Program-made: the position numbers and the translations under genes | In this document: positions 34,702 through 46,378 of the stretch, piece by piece | How the letters are laid out: each line of letters starts with the position of its first letter | How positions within the stretch are numbered: position 1 is the first letter of the stretch | The notes under the pieces: generated by a model | Seen by the model: only the letters and a program-made list of their open reading frames with translations | What the model was told of the DNA's origin: nothing | Database searches by the model: none | NCBI GenBank assembly: GCA_905250885.1 | Contig: CAJNOQ010000019.1 | Location: 1 to 64,000, forward strand | Origin: Didymodactylos carnosus | Taxonomy: Eukaryota > Rotifera > Eurotatoria > Philodinida > Philodinidae | DNA length: 64,000 nucleotides | Reading direction: 5' to 3'

Positions 34702-35259
34702 ATGTCAACATTTGAAGAACTGACAAAAGTACTTTTGAATCGTACGCCATTACCTGCTCTTGTAGCACCGCATCCATCTAATCGTTCCCAGCGCGTGATT
34801 AGTACACCGTGGAATCCAAAAATCACCGAACAACTTCAACAACTTCAAAACTCATCTTCTCCACCACCTCTTGTCGCTTTAGCAGCTTTACATTTGCTTA
34901 ATGACGATATTGGTTCTTGTCATGATATCGTTGAGAAACGTGAAGGTGAAGGTATATGTGATTATCTACACGCTATTCTACATCGTCGTGAAGGTGATTA
35001 TTGGAATTCAAAATATTGGTGCCGTCGTGTAAAAGGAAAGGAATTTGAATCGATCTATGGTGAAGACAAATATCGACGATTTGGTAATAGCACAGCTAGT
35101 GGCCTTGAAGAAGCGCGTAAACGAGCACAAGCCTATGTCGATCGTTGTGAAGCGGTAACTAAGAGTGGAATTAAGGATGAAGAAGAAGAGTTGAAAAGCT
35201 TACAATATGATGAGATGAAGAAAGTGTTTGAGTTTGCGCGTGGAAATTTTTCGGCGTAA
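34702..35259 (+). CDS. Uncharacterised HRREGD/KYW-motif protein, single exon
   Basis: 185 aa from the ATG at 34702. The earlier ATG at 34681 lies inside a TTATGTTTTCAG acceptor-like tract, so it was not chosen. The central block (ALHLLNDDIGSCHDIVEKRE, then DYLHAILHRREGDYWNSKYW, then CRRV) matches a family of unknown function that I recall from bacteria, fungi and plants, where the usual form is WHAIMHRREPDYxNxKYWFRRVG. The conserved His (CHDI), the HRRE and the NxKYW are all present, suggesting a retained active or binding site, but no activity is known to me. The C-terminus is charged and helical (residues ~135-185). AATAAA lies at 35294. No introns. Horizontal acquisition is possible but cannot be judged from here. 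Confidence 0.8.
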   Translation: MSTFEELTKVLLNRTPLPALVAPHPSNRSQRVISTPWNPKITEQLQQLQNSSSPPPLVALAALHLLNDDIGSCHDIVEKREGEGICDYLHAILHRREGDYWNSKYWCRRVKGKEFESIYGEDKYRRFGNSTASGLEEARKRAQAYVDRCEAVTKSGIKDEEEELKSLQYDEMKKVFEFARGNFSA

Positions 35260-37497
35260 AAGTCTTTTTTATAATTTTGATCTTTATAATTTTAATAAAA
35301 CATGATTTGTTTGTTTAACTTTTTGAGTTTTGTTAAAGCAGTCATCTCTATGGTCAAGTGCTGTTTGCTTGAACCTGATGAACTCGTTGATTTTATCGTT
35401 AGCGACGAATGGTGTCGATGATAAATTCTCAATGAATTTACCCATCATCTACGAGGTTATTGTTGTTGTTGTAAACAGGAGCCAAAACAACATATTTTTT
35501 TTATTGTTCTTCATCATTTTGAATTACTTTTGCAATATGATACAATGTCGTCATCAGCCATGACATTATTATTATATATTCTATATTAAATTGAAAGACT
35601 TAATATTATTAATGTACACTGATTATGATTAGTTTAAATCGATTCATGATTTAACAACAGAACACGCGGTTGAATGCGGACCTTAACTTATAATGAGCAA
35701 TTGCAATTTTTACCCAGCTTATATATGCATAGAGTTAGGTGGTATCTTGTAACAATTCACAACAACATCTATTTATCTGTCATCTGGTAAACGTCAATTT
35801 GTGGAAGGAACGAATTATGATATATGGAGAGGCTCAGATTATGTACCACTGACTATCGGAGATATCGATTGCGTGGTGTTTATGGCAGTCTAATTAAGGA
35901 AAATTCAAATTCGAACTTGATATAAGTTACCAGATACACGGCTGAGGTAAATTCAAGCGGTTAGCACACGGAGAAAGACTACTCTGTTGTCATTTTAGAT
36001 TAATATCAATTATTAAAATAAAAGATCAGTGTTACGCTCACATCAGAATTAAAATTACTTCACGATACAACAAAATGATTTTAATTGTTGATTAGTTATG
36101 TATTGTCCGATTATTGGTAAAAATGTTTCTTGATGTGTCAAACATGTCAGCAATGTATCAGATCGTTTTACAGAAATCATGAGCAAATCAGTTGGCAATA
36201 AGACGGATGGTATTAATAGAAAATTAACCGAAATATTTTTTATTTAATATCATATGATTGCATAAAATGCATTGCATCATTCATTCAATTTCAAATCGAT
36301 TATTTACTCTTCTAGTTAAGTAACCATTTGAAAAAGAATTTAGATTAATAACAACATTTATTTTTTCAAATATAAAACTTACTTTTGATACACACTGTCT
36401 TTTGAATAAAAGTGATACCTGATGAAATCGTGACGTTTATGTCATATTAACAGAAGAAGTGCCAGTTTAGCTCGAATAAATGTGGGAATTGTACGATTTT
36501 CAACGCTTATGAAAAGGCTAAACGAGAATAGTCACAAAATATCGTTAAAAAAAAACGACCAAAACACGCGTCTCAGGGACAATTTTTTTGTGGCTATGTA
36601 TGTATACAGAACCTAATACATATCAAATTTTTACCAACGGTCTAACAAAGGGTACAATGACAGGTTTCTTGTTGGAAATGGGGTTCATATTCGTTATAAA
36701 TTAATGTCACATTGTTGATAATGAAAAATAGTTGGTAGAAAGTTAAAAGTTTATATACTTATAAATGAATCACACTTTTCATCTTCAAGTTTCAAATAGT
36801 ATAAAGTGCTCATCTTTCTCAAGCACGATGGGCACCATTAGTTATTAAAATGCAAACTTGATTAACTTTTGTATAACTACCTATTCGACGTATAAAAAAA
36901 TGTTATAATATAAAAACAAGAAAATATTCAAGTACAAATGGGAAATGCTCTAAAAGAATATTTCAAAGCACAAAAAGTATATCTCTATCATTTGTGTCTT
37001 TATTGTGGGTATCTAAACAAGAAATCTGGTTTATAAAAATCCTTTCAGAATCAAGAAGTTGTTTGAATGTTAAAACATCATTCTGTCATCTAGTTTACTT
37101 TATTGTACGGTTTTTCATCATAAATTTAACACACTTTAGAAATGTTTCAAATCAATTCTTAATTTGTGATCATGTTTCGTGGAGTCGGGATAAACTTAAG
37201 TCGAAATGAATACTTGAGTCGACACGTCAGATTTTTGATGAAATACCAGAAAGTAAATAAACGCTTGACTAAGATTAGCGCGAGACTTAAGTGAACGTCG
37301 ATGAAACGATCCTGTGGATCTCTGAAAGTGTGTTCTAACGTACATGGGAAAAGGAAAACAACTTTATGAAAAACCGACAAATTCTCTCCGTCAACGATGT
37401 CAAACAGATCAAGTCCGCATTTTCATGTATCTGCCTTTTCCTCTATTGCTGTATGATCTTTAGTCTAAAGTAAATATATCTAAATCTAAGTAGATAG
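35260..37497. other. Intergenic, no gene recognised
   Basis: AT-rich with several short open frames but none with family resemblance or splice context. AATAAA at 35294 serves the gene upstream. Confidence 0.5.
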
Positions 37498-37622
37498 ACA
37501 GTACCAAACGTGATGCCATTGATCAGATAGTAACTATAGATACGCAGTGTTTCTTTAACTATTTAGTTAATCAAGAGATGGATTCAATTGACCATACAGC
37601 TGTAGTATTGTTAACACAACAC
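37498..37622 (+). repeat. Dispersed ~124-bp repeat, copy 2
   Basis: From ACAGTACCAAACGTGATGCC to GTTAACACAACA, matching 28835-28958 in the same orientation with few changes. Confidence 0.85.
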
Positions 37623-38311
37623 AATCGTATTCTTGACATTCAAGTGCAGACTTGAATTTAGTAACTTTTAATGAGATCTATTGGTTGTTGAAACTGCTAG
37701 TTATAGTATTCCAGTATTCCTATTTTTCGTGGATTATTAATATATACCGTATAAATATAACCAAAAAAGGAAAAATGTACTGATTTCTCTGTTCTATGAA
37801 TGCAATTATTTGTACATATACACATCCTGTTTCTCTGTATCATCCCTTTACGTTCTTCTCTTCTTTCTCTATTTCTCTAGTTAATTCTCTACGCTTTGAC
37901 CTTAGTAACTTGTTTATGGATATCAACTAGTCTTTAGTTCACCCAACGTGATAAGCAGTATCGACTGAATAGCAAAGGTGAAATACACTTTATCATTGAA
38001 CAGTTATGAATACAACACCTCAAGTATAATTCTGGACAGTTTAGTCCAAAAGTAAACTTGATGTTTTATAAATGATTGTTCTAGTGTCTTGTTCTACCAA
38101 CTGTGTAGTGTTGTATTGTGCTGAGTTTGGTTTCCTTTCTATTATATCCTAACCTCTGTCTCGCTCTCTCAGTAAAACATTGTTTTTCTTTTTCATCTCT
38201 GAGCGATCAACAACAAACGAGGTATAAGAACATCTCCAATATCCTTTTAAATCTCTTACATGTGCAGTTTAAAAGTCTCTTTATCCGTGGCGTACTGAGA
38301 GGAGCACAGTG

Positions 38312-39140
38312 TACACTGTAATCTTGAATTAATTTCAGTTTATTAATTAGTTAATTTTCAATTTATAGAAAATCGACCGAAAAATCGTCGGGGATTTTCT
38401 AGTTTATAGGAATTCCTCGACGAATTTCCAGCTTTATAGAAAATCGACTTTTGAATTTCCATCAATTCGATTTTCTGTAAAGGTGGAGAATTGTTGAGGA
38501 TTTTCTATAAACGGGAAAATCGTCGGGGATTTTCTAATTTATAGAAAATCAATCGAGTTTCTATAAATAATTTCCAAGGATCTGGAAATTCGATTTTGAT
38601 TTTCTGTAAACTAGAAAATCCGCGGCGATTTTCTGATAAATGGAAATTCGCCCAGGAATTTCTAGACCAAATACTTATTCATCTTTTTGTTTTACAATCA
38701 GTGTAGGTACAGGAGCGCCACGTAAAGACACTCATATTACACTTAAGTTAGCTTTGGCAGTTTCTACTTTAGATCATAATTCTGCCTATGCCAACAAGAA
38801 TTTTGATTTAGGCCGAGTGGTGGCGCGAAGTTTCTGTAGGAAAGTCCCAAAATCGGGGACCTTCACCAGAAATTTCTCAAAAGCATGAGGCGGGGCCAAC
38901 CCCAATACGACCTGATCGGGCCGCCACTCGATGCAGACCCGCCAAGGAATTCCCAGTTTATAGAAAATCAAAAAGAAATTTCTACTTCCTTGGAAATTAT
39001 TTATGGAAATGTAAGGATGATTTTCTAGAGTGTTGGAAATTTGATTTTGTATAAACTGGAAAATCCTCGAGTAATTCCTATAGGTACTCTTTGAAATTCG
39101 CCGAGCATTTTCCATAAATAATTTCCAACCTTACAGTGTA
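38312..39140. mobile_element. TIR element copy 3 of the GATTTTCTATAAA family, enlarged
   Basis: The left end (TACACTGTAATCTTGAAT) and right end (AACCTTACAGTGTA) are the family termini with TA at the edge. Interior 38360-38670 and 38940-39130 repeat GATTTTCTATAAA and TTTATAGAAAATC. The middle, about 38680-38935, is different sequence without this word and may be an insertion or the original core. Open frames here arise from the repeats. Confidence 0.65.
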
Positions 39141-39222
39141 CATTTAGGCGGGCATTTAGCAAAAACCCGAAGTGCTCTGCTTTCTGATCTACCCAGTCAA
39201 AAATTTCCTGAAGTAAAAAATC

Positions 39223-39272
39223 CTGAAGTATAGCCTTCTATAATTATAAGTATAGAAGGGTATACTTCAGGA
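39223..39272. repeat. 50-bp hairpin
   Basis: ATCCTGAAGTATAGCCTTCT pairs with AGAAGGGTATACTTCAGGAT across a short AT-rich loop, with one or two mismatches. Confidence 0.75.
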
Positions 39273-39827
39273 TATAGGCAATATATTCCCGAAAGAATTT
39301 TTGTTCTAACTGCTAAGGGTCATGAGAAAACACTTAGGCAGAAATTAACCTGAAAATACATTGGGATGCGGTAAGATAAACTTTTTATTAAAGCCATCCA
39401 AGTCCCAAACAAAATGACGTAGATTATGCGCTAAATTAACGAAAAACGTTCCCGTTGGACCTATAATGTCGGAAAAGCAAATTTTCTAGGCTAACTAAGT
39501 TTCCGTGGACGTGTGATCAGTATAAGGACTTTCTGAAGCTTCAAACTTCACCAGACTTTGCCAAAATATCCGTCTATATATACCACATCTATAATGCATG
39601 AAACTTATTGCAACTCTTTTTCTATCTCTCATTGTAGGTAGATAAAAGCTATTTTTCTCAGTCCAGGAAGACTTTTAAGAAAACGATTTTGTTGTGTTTG
39701 TCTTCGACTTAACGCAGAGACTTTTGTGTCAGGCGCGAATCATAAGACTATGTACTTTCTTAAGATGTTAAAAAAATGTTATAAAGCTACCAGTTTTCGG
39801 CGACACTTGTTCATCTGAAGTTAACCC

Positions 39828-40265
39828 TAGTGAAACTTCTTGTAACCAAGATCTTGACTTCTTGAATTTTTTCAGAGAAATCTTGATTCAAGATCCTGGT
39901 AAGAAAATGTAAGAATTTTTCAAGAACTTTCAAAAAGTCAAGGTCTTGAACGTCTCGTAACTTCTTGACTTCTCGTATCAAGATCTTGAAAATTCTTGAA
40001 TCACAGTTTTGTTTTACGCTCTTGTGTAAATATAAGTGTGAATATTTTCACACTTAGAATAACTTCGAGTTTTTTCCCTTCTTGAACATAGTCGTTTAAG
40101 GAAGAACCTATCCTTCTATATCGTAGTACATCTGACGGCTATGGCCGTCATAAATGAAAACAAAATGTAAAGAAATTTTTCACAGAAGATTTGGCAACGT
40201 CTTGAGTGGATCCACTCAAGATCTTGAAATTTCTGTTTCCAATATCTTGAGTAGAGGATTTTGAA
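39828..40265. repeat. Iterated-palindrome locus, word TCAAGATCTTGA
   Basis: Variants of CAAGATCTTGA, CTTCTTGAC and TTCAAGAA occur repeatedly in both orientations across about 430 bp, including CAAGATCTTGAC, GATTCAAGATCC, TCAAGGTCTTGAA, ATCAAGATCTTGAA and ACTCAAGATCTTGA. No coding content. Confidence 0.6.
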
Positions 40266-40842
40266 AAACTCCGTTTTGTTATATACAATTGTAGAGCAGA
40301 AATTTCTCTACAAATGGTATATCGTACAACTTTTCGGAAAGAAGTCATACATCTTCACAAAAAGTTTCATTTTTTAAAACTCTGTTTTTGTTTCTTTCGC
40401 GTTTTACATGATATGGGGATTCTCATACAATTCTTAAAGCATCCTTTTGTCAACACAAGGTCTTGCGATACACCATTTTGTAGAGAATCATTTGCTCTAC
40501 AACCGGGCACTCCAATAAACATTCATTATCAAATATATTAAATACAGAACGTATTAGAAAAATAGCTTTCTCTTTCTGATCAAGTAATATTTTGAAACAT
40601 GTCAGAAAAACATCTGTAAGTCCAAAGCAACATATTCTGTAAAATTTCTTGAAAAAGTATTTTACAAGCTTAGAAAATGTGGATGCTGAAACTCACGTTT
40701 TGATTTGAAAAGAGCTTTCTCTTAATAGAAAAGTATGACTTTTAATTTTTACTAAGAATTTTGCGTTTTAAGTTATATTTTAAAATATTTTGTTATTGTA
40801 GATTTGGTTTTCATTTATGTCTCTCAATCTCTGTTATGTATG

Positions 40843-43030
40843 ATGAGTAGTCAGGTGATGTGTTTTCACAACATTTTCCATGATGTTTGTTCTGCATTCT
40901 AACTAATATTTCCTTCCAGGTTGAAGAATTTAAAATAAAAGCGAAAAATGCATTTCAAGCTGGGAAAAATGAAGATGCTATAAAATATTATAGCGAAGCC
41001 ATTCAGCTTGATGATAAAAATCATGTTTTATACAGTAATCGATCAGCTGTCTACGCAAAAATGAATAAATATGACGATGCTTTGAAAGATGCTGAGAAGT
41101 GTGTATCACTGAAACCAGAATTTGTTAAAGTATGCCTTGGTCTAAATATAAAAATAAACTTATTTCTTCTTCTCGTTATTGGTGTCGTAGGGTTATTCTC
41201 GACAAGGTGCTGCATTATCATGTTTAAAGCGTTATGAAGACTCAATCAACGCCTATGAAGCTGGTCTAAAGTTAGATCCTCAAAATCAACAATTATTAGA
41301 TGGTTTGAAAAGAGTCAAATCAACACAGGCAGGACCACTGTCAAGTCCATTTTCTGATCCACAATTTTTAATACAAATAATGACACATCCAATAGCACGC
41401 GAATTGATGAAAGATCCGGAAACAGCTGAACTTATTCGACAATTAGGCGCAAATCCAGACAATGAATTGTACGTTGATTAATTGAACCATGTTTTTACCT
41501 AATCGTCTGTTGTGTTCTCATTTTAGATTATATCAGAATCCGAAAGTAATGAAAGTCATTGGTGTTATTCTCGATTTTGACTTGCCCGGAGGGAATAATA
41601 ACGAAATATCAATGAAAAGTGATCCTACAGCATTTTCACAACCAACATCCACACCCAGTACTACCCAAACAGTAAATTCAGCAACAGATAATAAAAAGAA
41701 AAATTTAACGTCAACACAAAAACAGGTAATAGACATTCACTATTTGCATAATTTAATGCTAAATACCCTATATATTTTAGGCCGAAGAAGAAAAAGAGAA
41801 AGGAAATGAAGCTTACAAGAAGAAAGATTTTACTACTGCACTACACCATTACGACAAGGCTATTGAATTAGACACGAGTAACGTAACATATTATACAAAC
41901 AAAGCTGGTATGTTAATTATCAAACAAAATTTTTCGATAAATCATTCCTTTTTTTTCTCATAGCTGTCTATTTTGAACAGAAAGAATGGGATAATTGCAT
42001 CAAACAATGTGAAAAAGCAATCGAAATTGGAAGAGAAAATAAAGCTGACTATAAACTTATTGCAAAGTAGGTTTAAGAATAAGTAATCTGTTCATCCACT
42101 ACATAATACACAGAATATTTTATTGTTTGCTTTCAGGGCCTATGCTCGTATGGGAAATGTTCATTTACAACGAAAAGATTATCAAGTATCGCTCAAATAT
42201 TTCAATCATTCATTATCCGAACATCGGAATCCCGATATATTAAAAAAGAAGCAAGAAATTGAAAAATTATTGAAAGATGAAGAAGCAAAAGCTTATATCA
42301 ATCCACATATTGCAAATGAAGAAAAAAAGAAAGGCAATGATTATTTTCAGAAAGGAGATTTTCCAACAGCTCTTAAACATTATTCGGAAGCTATTAAACG
42401 AAATCCCACTGATCCTAAGGTGTATAGTAACCGTGCCGCGTGTTATTCAAAATTAATGGAATTTACTCTAGCATTAAAAGATTGTGACGAAGCAATCAAA
42501 CTGGATCCCACCTTTAGTAAGCGATAATTCTTCTGAGTATATTTTTTATGAATAATTGATTGATGCTTTTTTTCAGTTAAAGCATATCTTCGTAAAGGTA
42601 GCGCTTTAATAGGTATGAAAGATTTTGGTCAGGCTATGTCGGCATTTGCAAAAGCACTAGAAATTGATCCAAATTGTCAAGTAAGTCATATAGCAACATT
42701 AATTTTTTAAATAATTAATTACAAACTACTCTTTAGAGTAATTTCTGTATTCGTCTCTACTTCTAAATAGTTAATACTCTTTTTTTTTAGAAAGCAATAA
42801 ATGGTTACCGTTCATGTACAATGAAAGAAAAAAGCAGTAACCCTGAAGAAGTTCGACAACGGGCAATGAACGATCCAGAAGTTCAAAATATTCTAAGTGA
42901 TCCTAGCATGCAAATTATACTTGAACAAATGCAAAATGAACCACAAGCATTAAGAGAGCATTTTAAAAATCCGGCTATTGCACATAAAATACAAAGACTA
43001 ATCGATGTTGGTATTATTGATATTCGATAA
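40843..43030 (+). CDS. STIP1: STIP1 / Hop (Sti1), Hsp70-Hsp90 co-chaperone, 9 exons
   Basis: Exons 40843-40854, 40920-41129, 41191-41468, 41527-41725, 41781-41907, 41964-42066, 42137-42516, 42577-42680, 42791-43030, giving 550 aa (human 543). Hop passes clients from Hsp70 to Hsp90 in the cytosol. Domains in order: TPR1 about 3-110 ([17 protein letters not shown]), DP1 about 130-185 ([18 protein letters not shown]), TPR2A about 230-345 ([20 protein letters not shown]), TPR2B about 355-475 ([20 protein letters not shown]), DP2 at the end ([20 protein letters not shown]). The Asn/Lys/Arg clamp positions of the TPRs appear kept. Exon 1 is only 12 nt (Met-Ser-Ser-Gln) and was chosen because its CAG|GTGATG donor restores the frame and a family-like N-terminus; this start is inferred. 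AATAAA at 43345. Confidence 0.93.
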
Positions 43031-43784
43031 AATACGATAGAAAGACAAAATACGTTTTACTTTTACTGATGTTCTTTCTTGTCTAGTCAAATAGTAAATT
43101 ATTGTGTAGTCAAAGAAGTATGCAGAATAAAAGTCAATTCCTTTTACTATTTTTTACTTATGTCTGCTTTTTTTTCTACTTATGAAGTGTTAATTTATAC
43201 TCAATACTCTCGCTATTTATCATTTTTTTCCTCAACCGTGCCTATATACAATGCATGGCTATTGTTGTTGCTTTTTCTCACAATGATAATTTCAGTTACA
43301 TTTCACTTTTAATCTCGTTTTTTACCAGTTGATGATGATTTTTTAATAAAATATGCAAAATAATATTACGATTATTATAGAGAATTATAGAAGTCCAATA
43401 GGTTACAATTAAGATTTCTGCAACGTAATACCGAAGATAGCATCAGAGTATATATGAAGTTAAACAGACAAAAGAGAATTAGTCCGTATATCTACGCCCG
43501 ATTTAATAATATAAGTGTCATTTTTCCTTGCCATTAGTTTCTAGCTCAAAAGCCGAAATAAATCGATTATCAAATAAAATAATCAAATGTGGACTAAATT
43601 CTATGAAATACGTCTAAATTTCTAATAGACTTGTTAGTCAAAAACAGATGAGGTTTATAAAATGTTCTGATGTGCTAATTATTCTTCAATCATTTTCAAA
43701 AGATTTAAACTTTGATATGATTATGTATCAAGGCCAAAAAATCGTACTAACGATGGAACCTTCCCATATGCTTAATACCAGCAA
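43031..43784. other. 3' flank of STIP1 and intergenic DNA
   Basis: AATAAA at 43345. No gene seen. Confidence 0.5.
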
Positions 43785-44592
43785 AATACCGACGGTTACC
43801 GAGAGGTATATCGCCATAGTGAATGAAAATACCGTCCGATATACCGTCGGTAACCACGCGGTATGTCACTGTCTACTGTCGATATAATCAACGGCACCGT
43901 CTAGTATTTTACCCTTATGAACACGTAGAACAGGAGTTCGAAACTAATTTTCAACTTTCTTTTTTTTATTGTTGAGCATTTGTAAGCGCAGACAGGCTCC
44001 CGATTGAGAGAAATTTGACTCGAGCCAAAGTTCAAACTTAGACGAGTCTATATGACTTAAAAGAAAAGTTTAATCTGAAGAAGAAATCAAGTTTCTCGAA
44101 TTTCATATCATCGACAGAAAAATAAAGTTCATTTAGAGTTGTGGAAAAGTGCTTTTTTGTATTCAGCATACTCGATAACCCAATAGATTTTCTGGTTTTG
44201 GCGAAGCGTACTGTCAAAAGTTTAAGAAAAATTTTGAAACTAATAGTATTTTCCCATGGAATTTTTTTGGCGCCATTTTGTTCGAAAAATTTTCCTAAAT
44301 TTTTGACAGTACCCCTCCTCGCCAAAATCAGACAATCTATTGGGTTATCGAGTATGCTGAATACAAAAAAGCACTTTTCCAGAACTCTAAATGAACTTTA
44401 TTTTTTTCTTCACGGTGATATGTTCTGTGTTTCTTTTATATCTTCATGGGTGTAAAATACAATGGTGAATGGATAAAAACGGTTACCGTGCGGTATTTTC
44501 TTAGACCGCTGTCTAATAAGTTACCGTCGGTTAATCGCGCGGTATAACGACGGTGTTTTGTTGAACCGCCGGTAACTGGTGGTATTTTAAAA
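43785..44592. repeat. Iterated-palindrome element, word ACCGTCGGTAACCGCGCGGTAT, split by a MITE
   Basis: The flanks 43785-43880 and 44474-44592 both repeat ACCGTCGGTAACC, GCGCGGTAT and their complements. Between them sits the MITE at 44104-44422. The arrangement suggests that the MITE landed in an older palindrome-rich element. Confidence 0.5.
44104..44422. mobile_element. MITE, ~319 bp, copy A
   Basis: CATATCATCGACAGAAAAAT at the left and the complement of the right end (CATATCACCGTGAAGAAAAA) form TIRs. The arms continue through AAAGTTCATTTAGAGTT, AAAGTGCTTTTTTGTATTCA and TCGATAACCCAATAGATT. Two overlapping open frames on opposite strands are arm artefacts. A diverged copy lies at 62751-63066. 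Confidence 0.8.
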
Positions 44593-44615
44593 AAAACCTC
44601 GACATGGTTTCTCAC

Positions 44616-45150
44616 ATGTCCACCTTCGATTTCAATGATATTCTGTCTATCGATAGAGGGCAGTTTGCTAGTAAAAAGCCTAAAAGGATATCTGCCCTTG
44701 ATGCTTCTTTCTGAACCTGTGAACTTTTTTTATTCGCTCAGAGAAGGGGATACGGGTACGAAAAGATTTTTTGTATGTCGATTAAAACAAAGAATTACGA
44801 GCTGGAGTTTTTCTGTTGTTGCTCTACTGGTCTGCTAATAACACAAAAATATTGAAGCCTTCAATTCATATATATGTTGACTAAACACATTTTACTCTCA
44901 TAAGGAAACCTAGTTTTCGACAAAATAGTTGTTAAACTGAAAGAATATACTGTTACAATTTTTTCTCTCTAATGAAGGAACCTCTCCATGTGCCCACCTT
45001 CGTTTTCATTGACATTCTGTCTATCGCTAGAAGGTAAAAAAGAAGTAGTAAAAAGTCTAATGATACTACTTTCTAAACTTATAAACTTTTTTTATTCACT
45101 TAAGGAAGACGATACTGTTACAACAGGATTTTGGTATGTCGAAAAACACA
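44616..45150 (+). repeat. Two diverged direct copies related to foldback B
   Basis: 44616-44780 and about 44985-45150 both run from a CCACCTTC(G)TTTTC-like start through ATTCTGTCTATCG(C/A)TAGA and AAACTTTTTTTATTC. The first also shares GTAAAAAGCCTAAAAGGAT closely with the element at 18751-19097. Confidence 0.6.
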
Positions 45151-46378
45151 CAATACTCGAAGTTGAAATTTCTTTCATAAATTCAACTGAACTGATTGTT
45201 TTGCTGAAAAAAAGTTTAATGTCAGAACTGTGGTCCGCTATGCTAATCTTCATCAAGAAGTTTCTATATTTCAGAAAACTTTTTGATCGGTTTAACCAGA
45301 CGAAATCATAATCATTAAATAGACAAAATGTATCAATAGGTATACAAAGTTCTATGCCAACATCTATTAATGAACCCGTTGATGACAAGTTCATAGCGAT
45401 AATTAGTGTCTTAGATGATTAATGAACAAGAGCGGATCATGATAACTGCTGAAAAGCTAGACCGTCTTATTGCGTTAGAAATTTAGTCTGGAGCCAAGAA
45501 ATGTCTCAACCAATACCGTTAAAGCATATGATATAGACCATCTCAAAAACTTATAATTCAACAAACTTTAGATACTTTTGAATCAGTATTGTTTGTTTTG
45601 CAATATGGAATAGAGTTCAGACACCAATCTCTAAATTTAACAATCGAAAAGTCTTTTATCTTTGATAAATGTAAACCATGAAAGAAAATAATGTTTGTTC
45701 TCTTTTTTTCTCGCCATGTGATATGGTAGTATAAGTATAAGATACATATGTACATGCACTTTCAAACTGCACAATTCTTTCACACTTCTCTTAATAGAAT
45801 AGAAAGCAAAGAAATACAAAATGGACCGTGTAGTTTATATTGGTAAAAGCGGATATTTCTAATATTTGATTAATCACCTAATTTACCAGGATCGTTTTTT
45901 CTTCTACTCTGTTTTAAATCTTTTTGTGCCCTTGCATGGAATTTATGATTTTAAGATAATACTAAGTACCCCATAGTGCAATGTACTTCATAATCTTTTG
46001 GTTGTATTTCAGAAATCAACTTCAATTATTCTGTTTCGGAGAGAAAGAAAGCTTCAGATTATTATATTTTTTAGATCAGGTGAGCAAAAAGTTTTATCGA
46101 CGCAGATCTTTGTTTTTGACTTGTGCTGATTTTTTATCACCAAATTTCTGCTTGGACTGGTTCTAAACTTCTTCTATCACGAGTTCTTTGTGTGTATGAT
46201 CGCGGTTCTAGAAATTTAATAATCGGGAGACTGAATCCAAAAAGTGGAAGAGGTTGTAGAAAGTAAGTGATCAAGTATATTTTACGATTTGTCTGGATTT
46301 TATGAGATTACAATTCCAATTGTTTTTCAGATTTTGCTACTTTTAATACTATTCGTGCTGTGAAAAAGAACAAAAATA
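45151..46378. other. Intergenic; possible 5'-UTR exons of the next gene
   Basis: A candidate non-coding exon lies at 46013-46079, bounded by TTTCAG and a GTGAGC donor. An acceptor at 46330 (TTTTTCAG) precedes the ATG at 46379. These would fit a spliced 5' UTR. Confidence 0.35.

Noticed and set aside
38640-39115. Open frames of 82 and 109 aa
   Set aside because: They lie inside the TIR element of the GATTTTCTATAAA family and overlap antisense; no family match.
40609-40633. Alternative STIP1 first exon (ATG near 40600 followed by GTAAG)
   Set aside because: Joining it to exon 2 puts the TPR domain out of frame; the 12-nt exon at 40843 keeps the frame.
44038-44455. Two similar ~100-aa open frames on opposite strands
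   Set aside because: They are arms of the MITE at 44104-44422.
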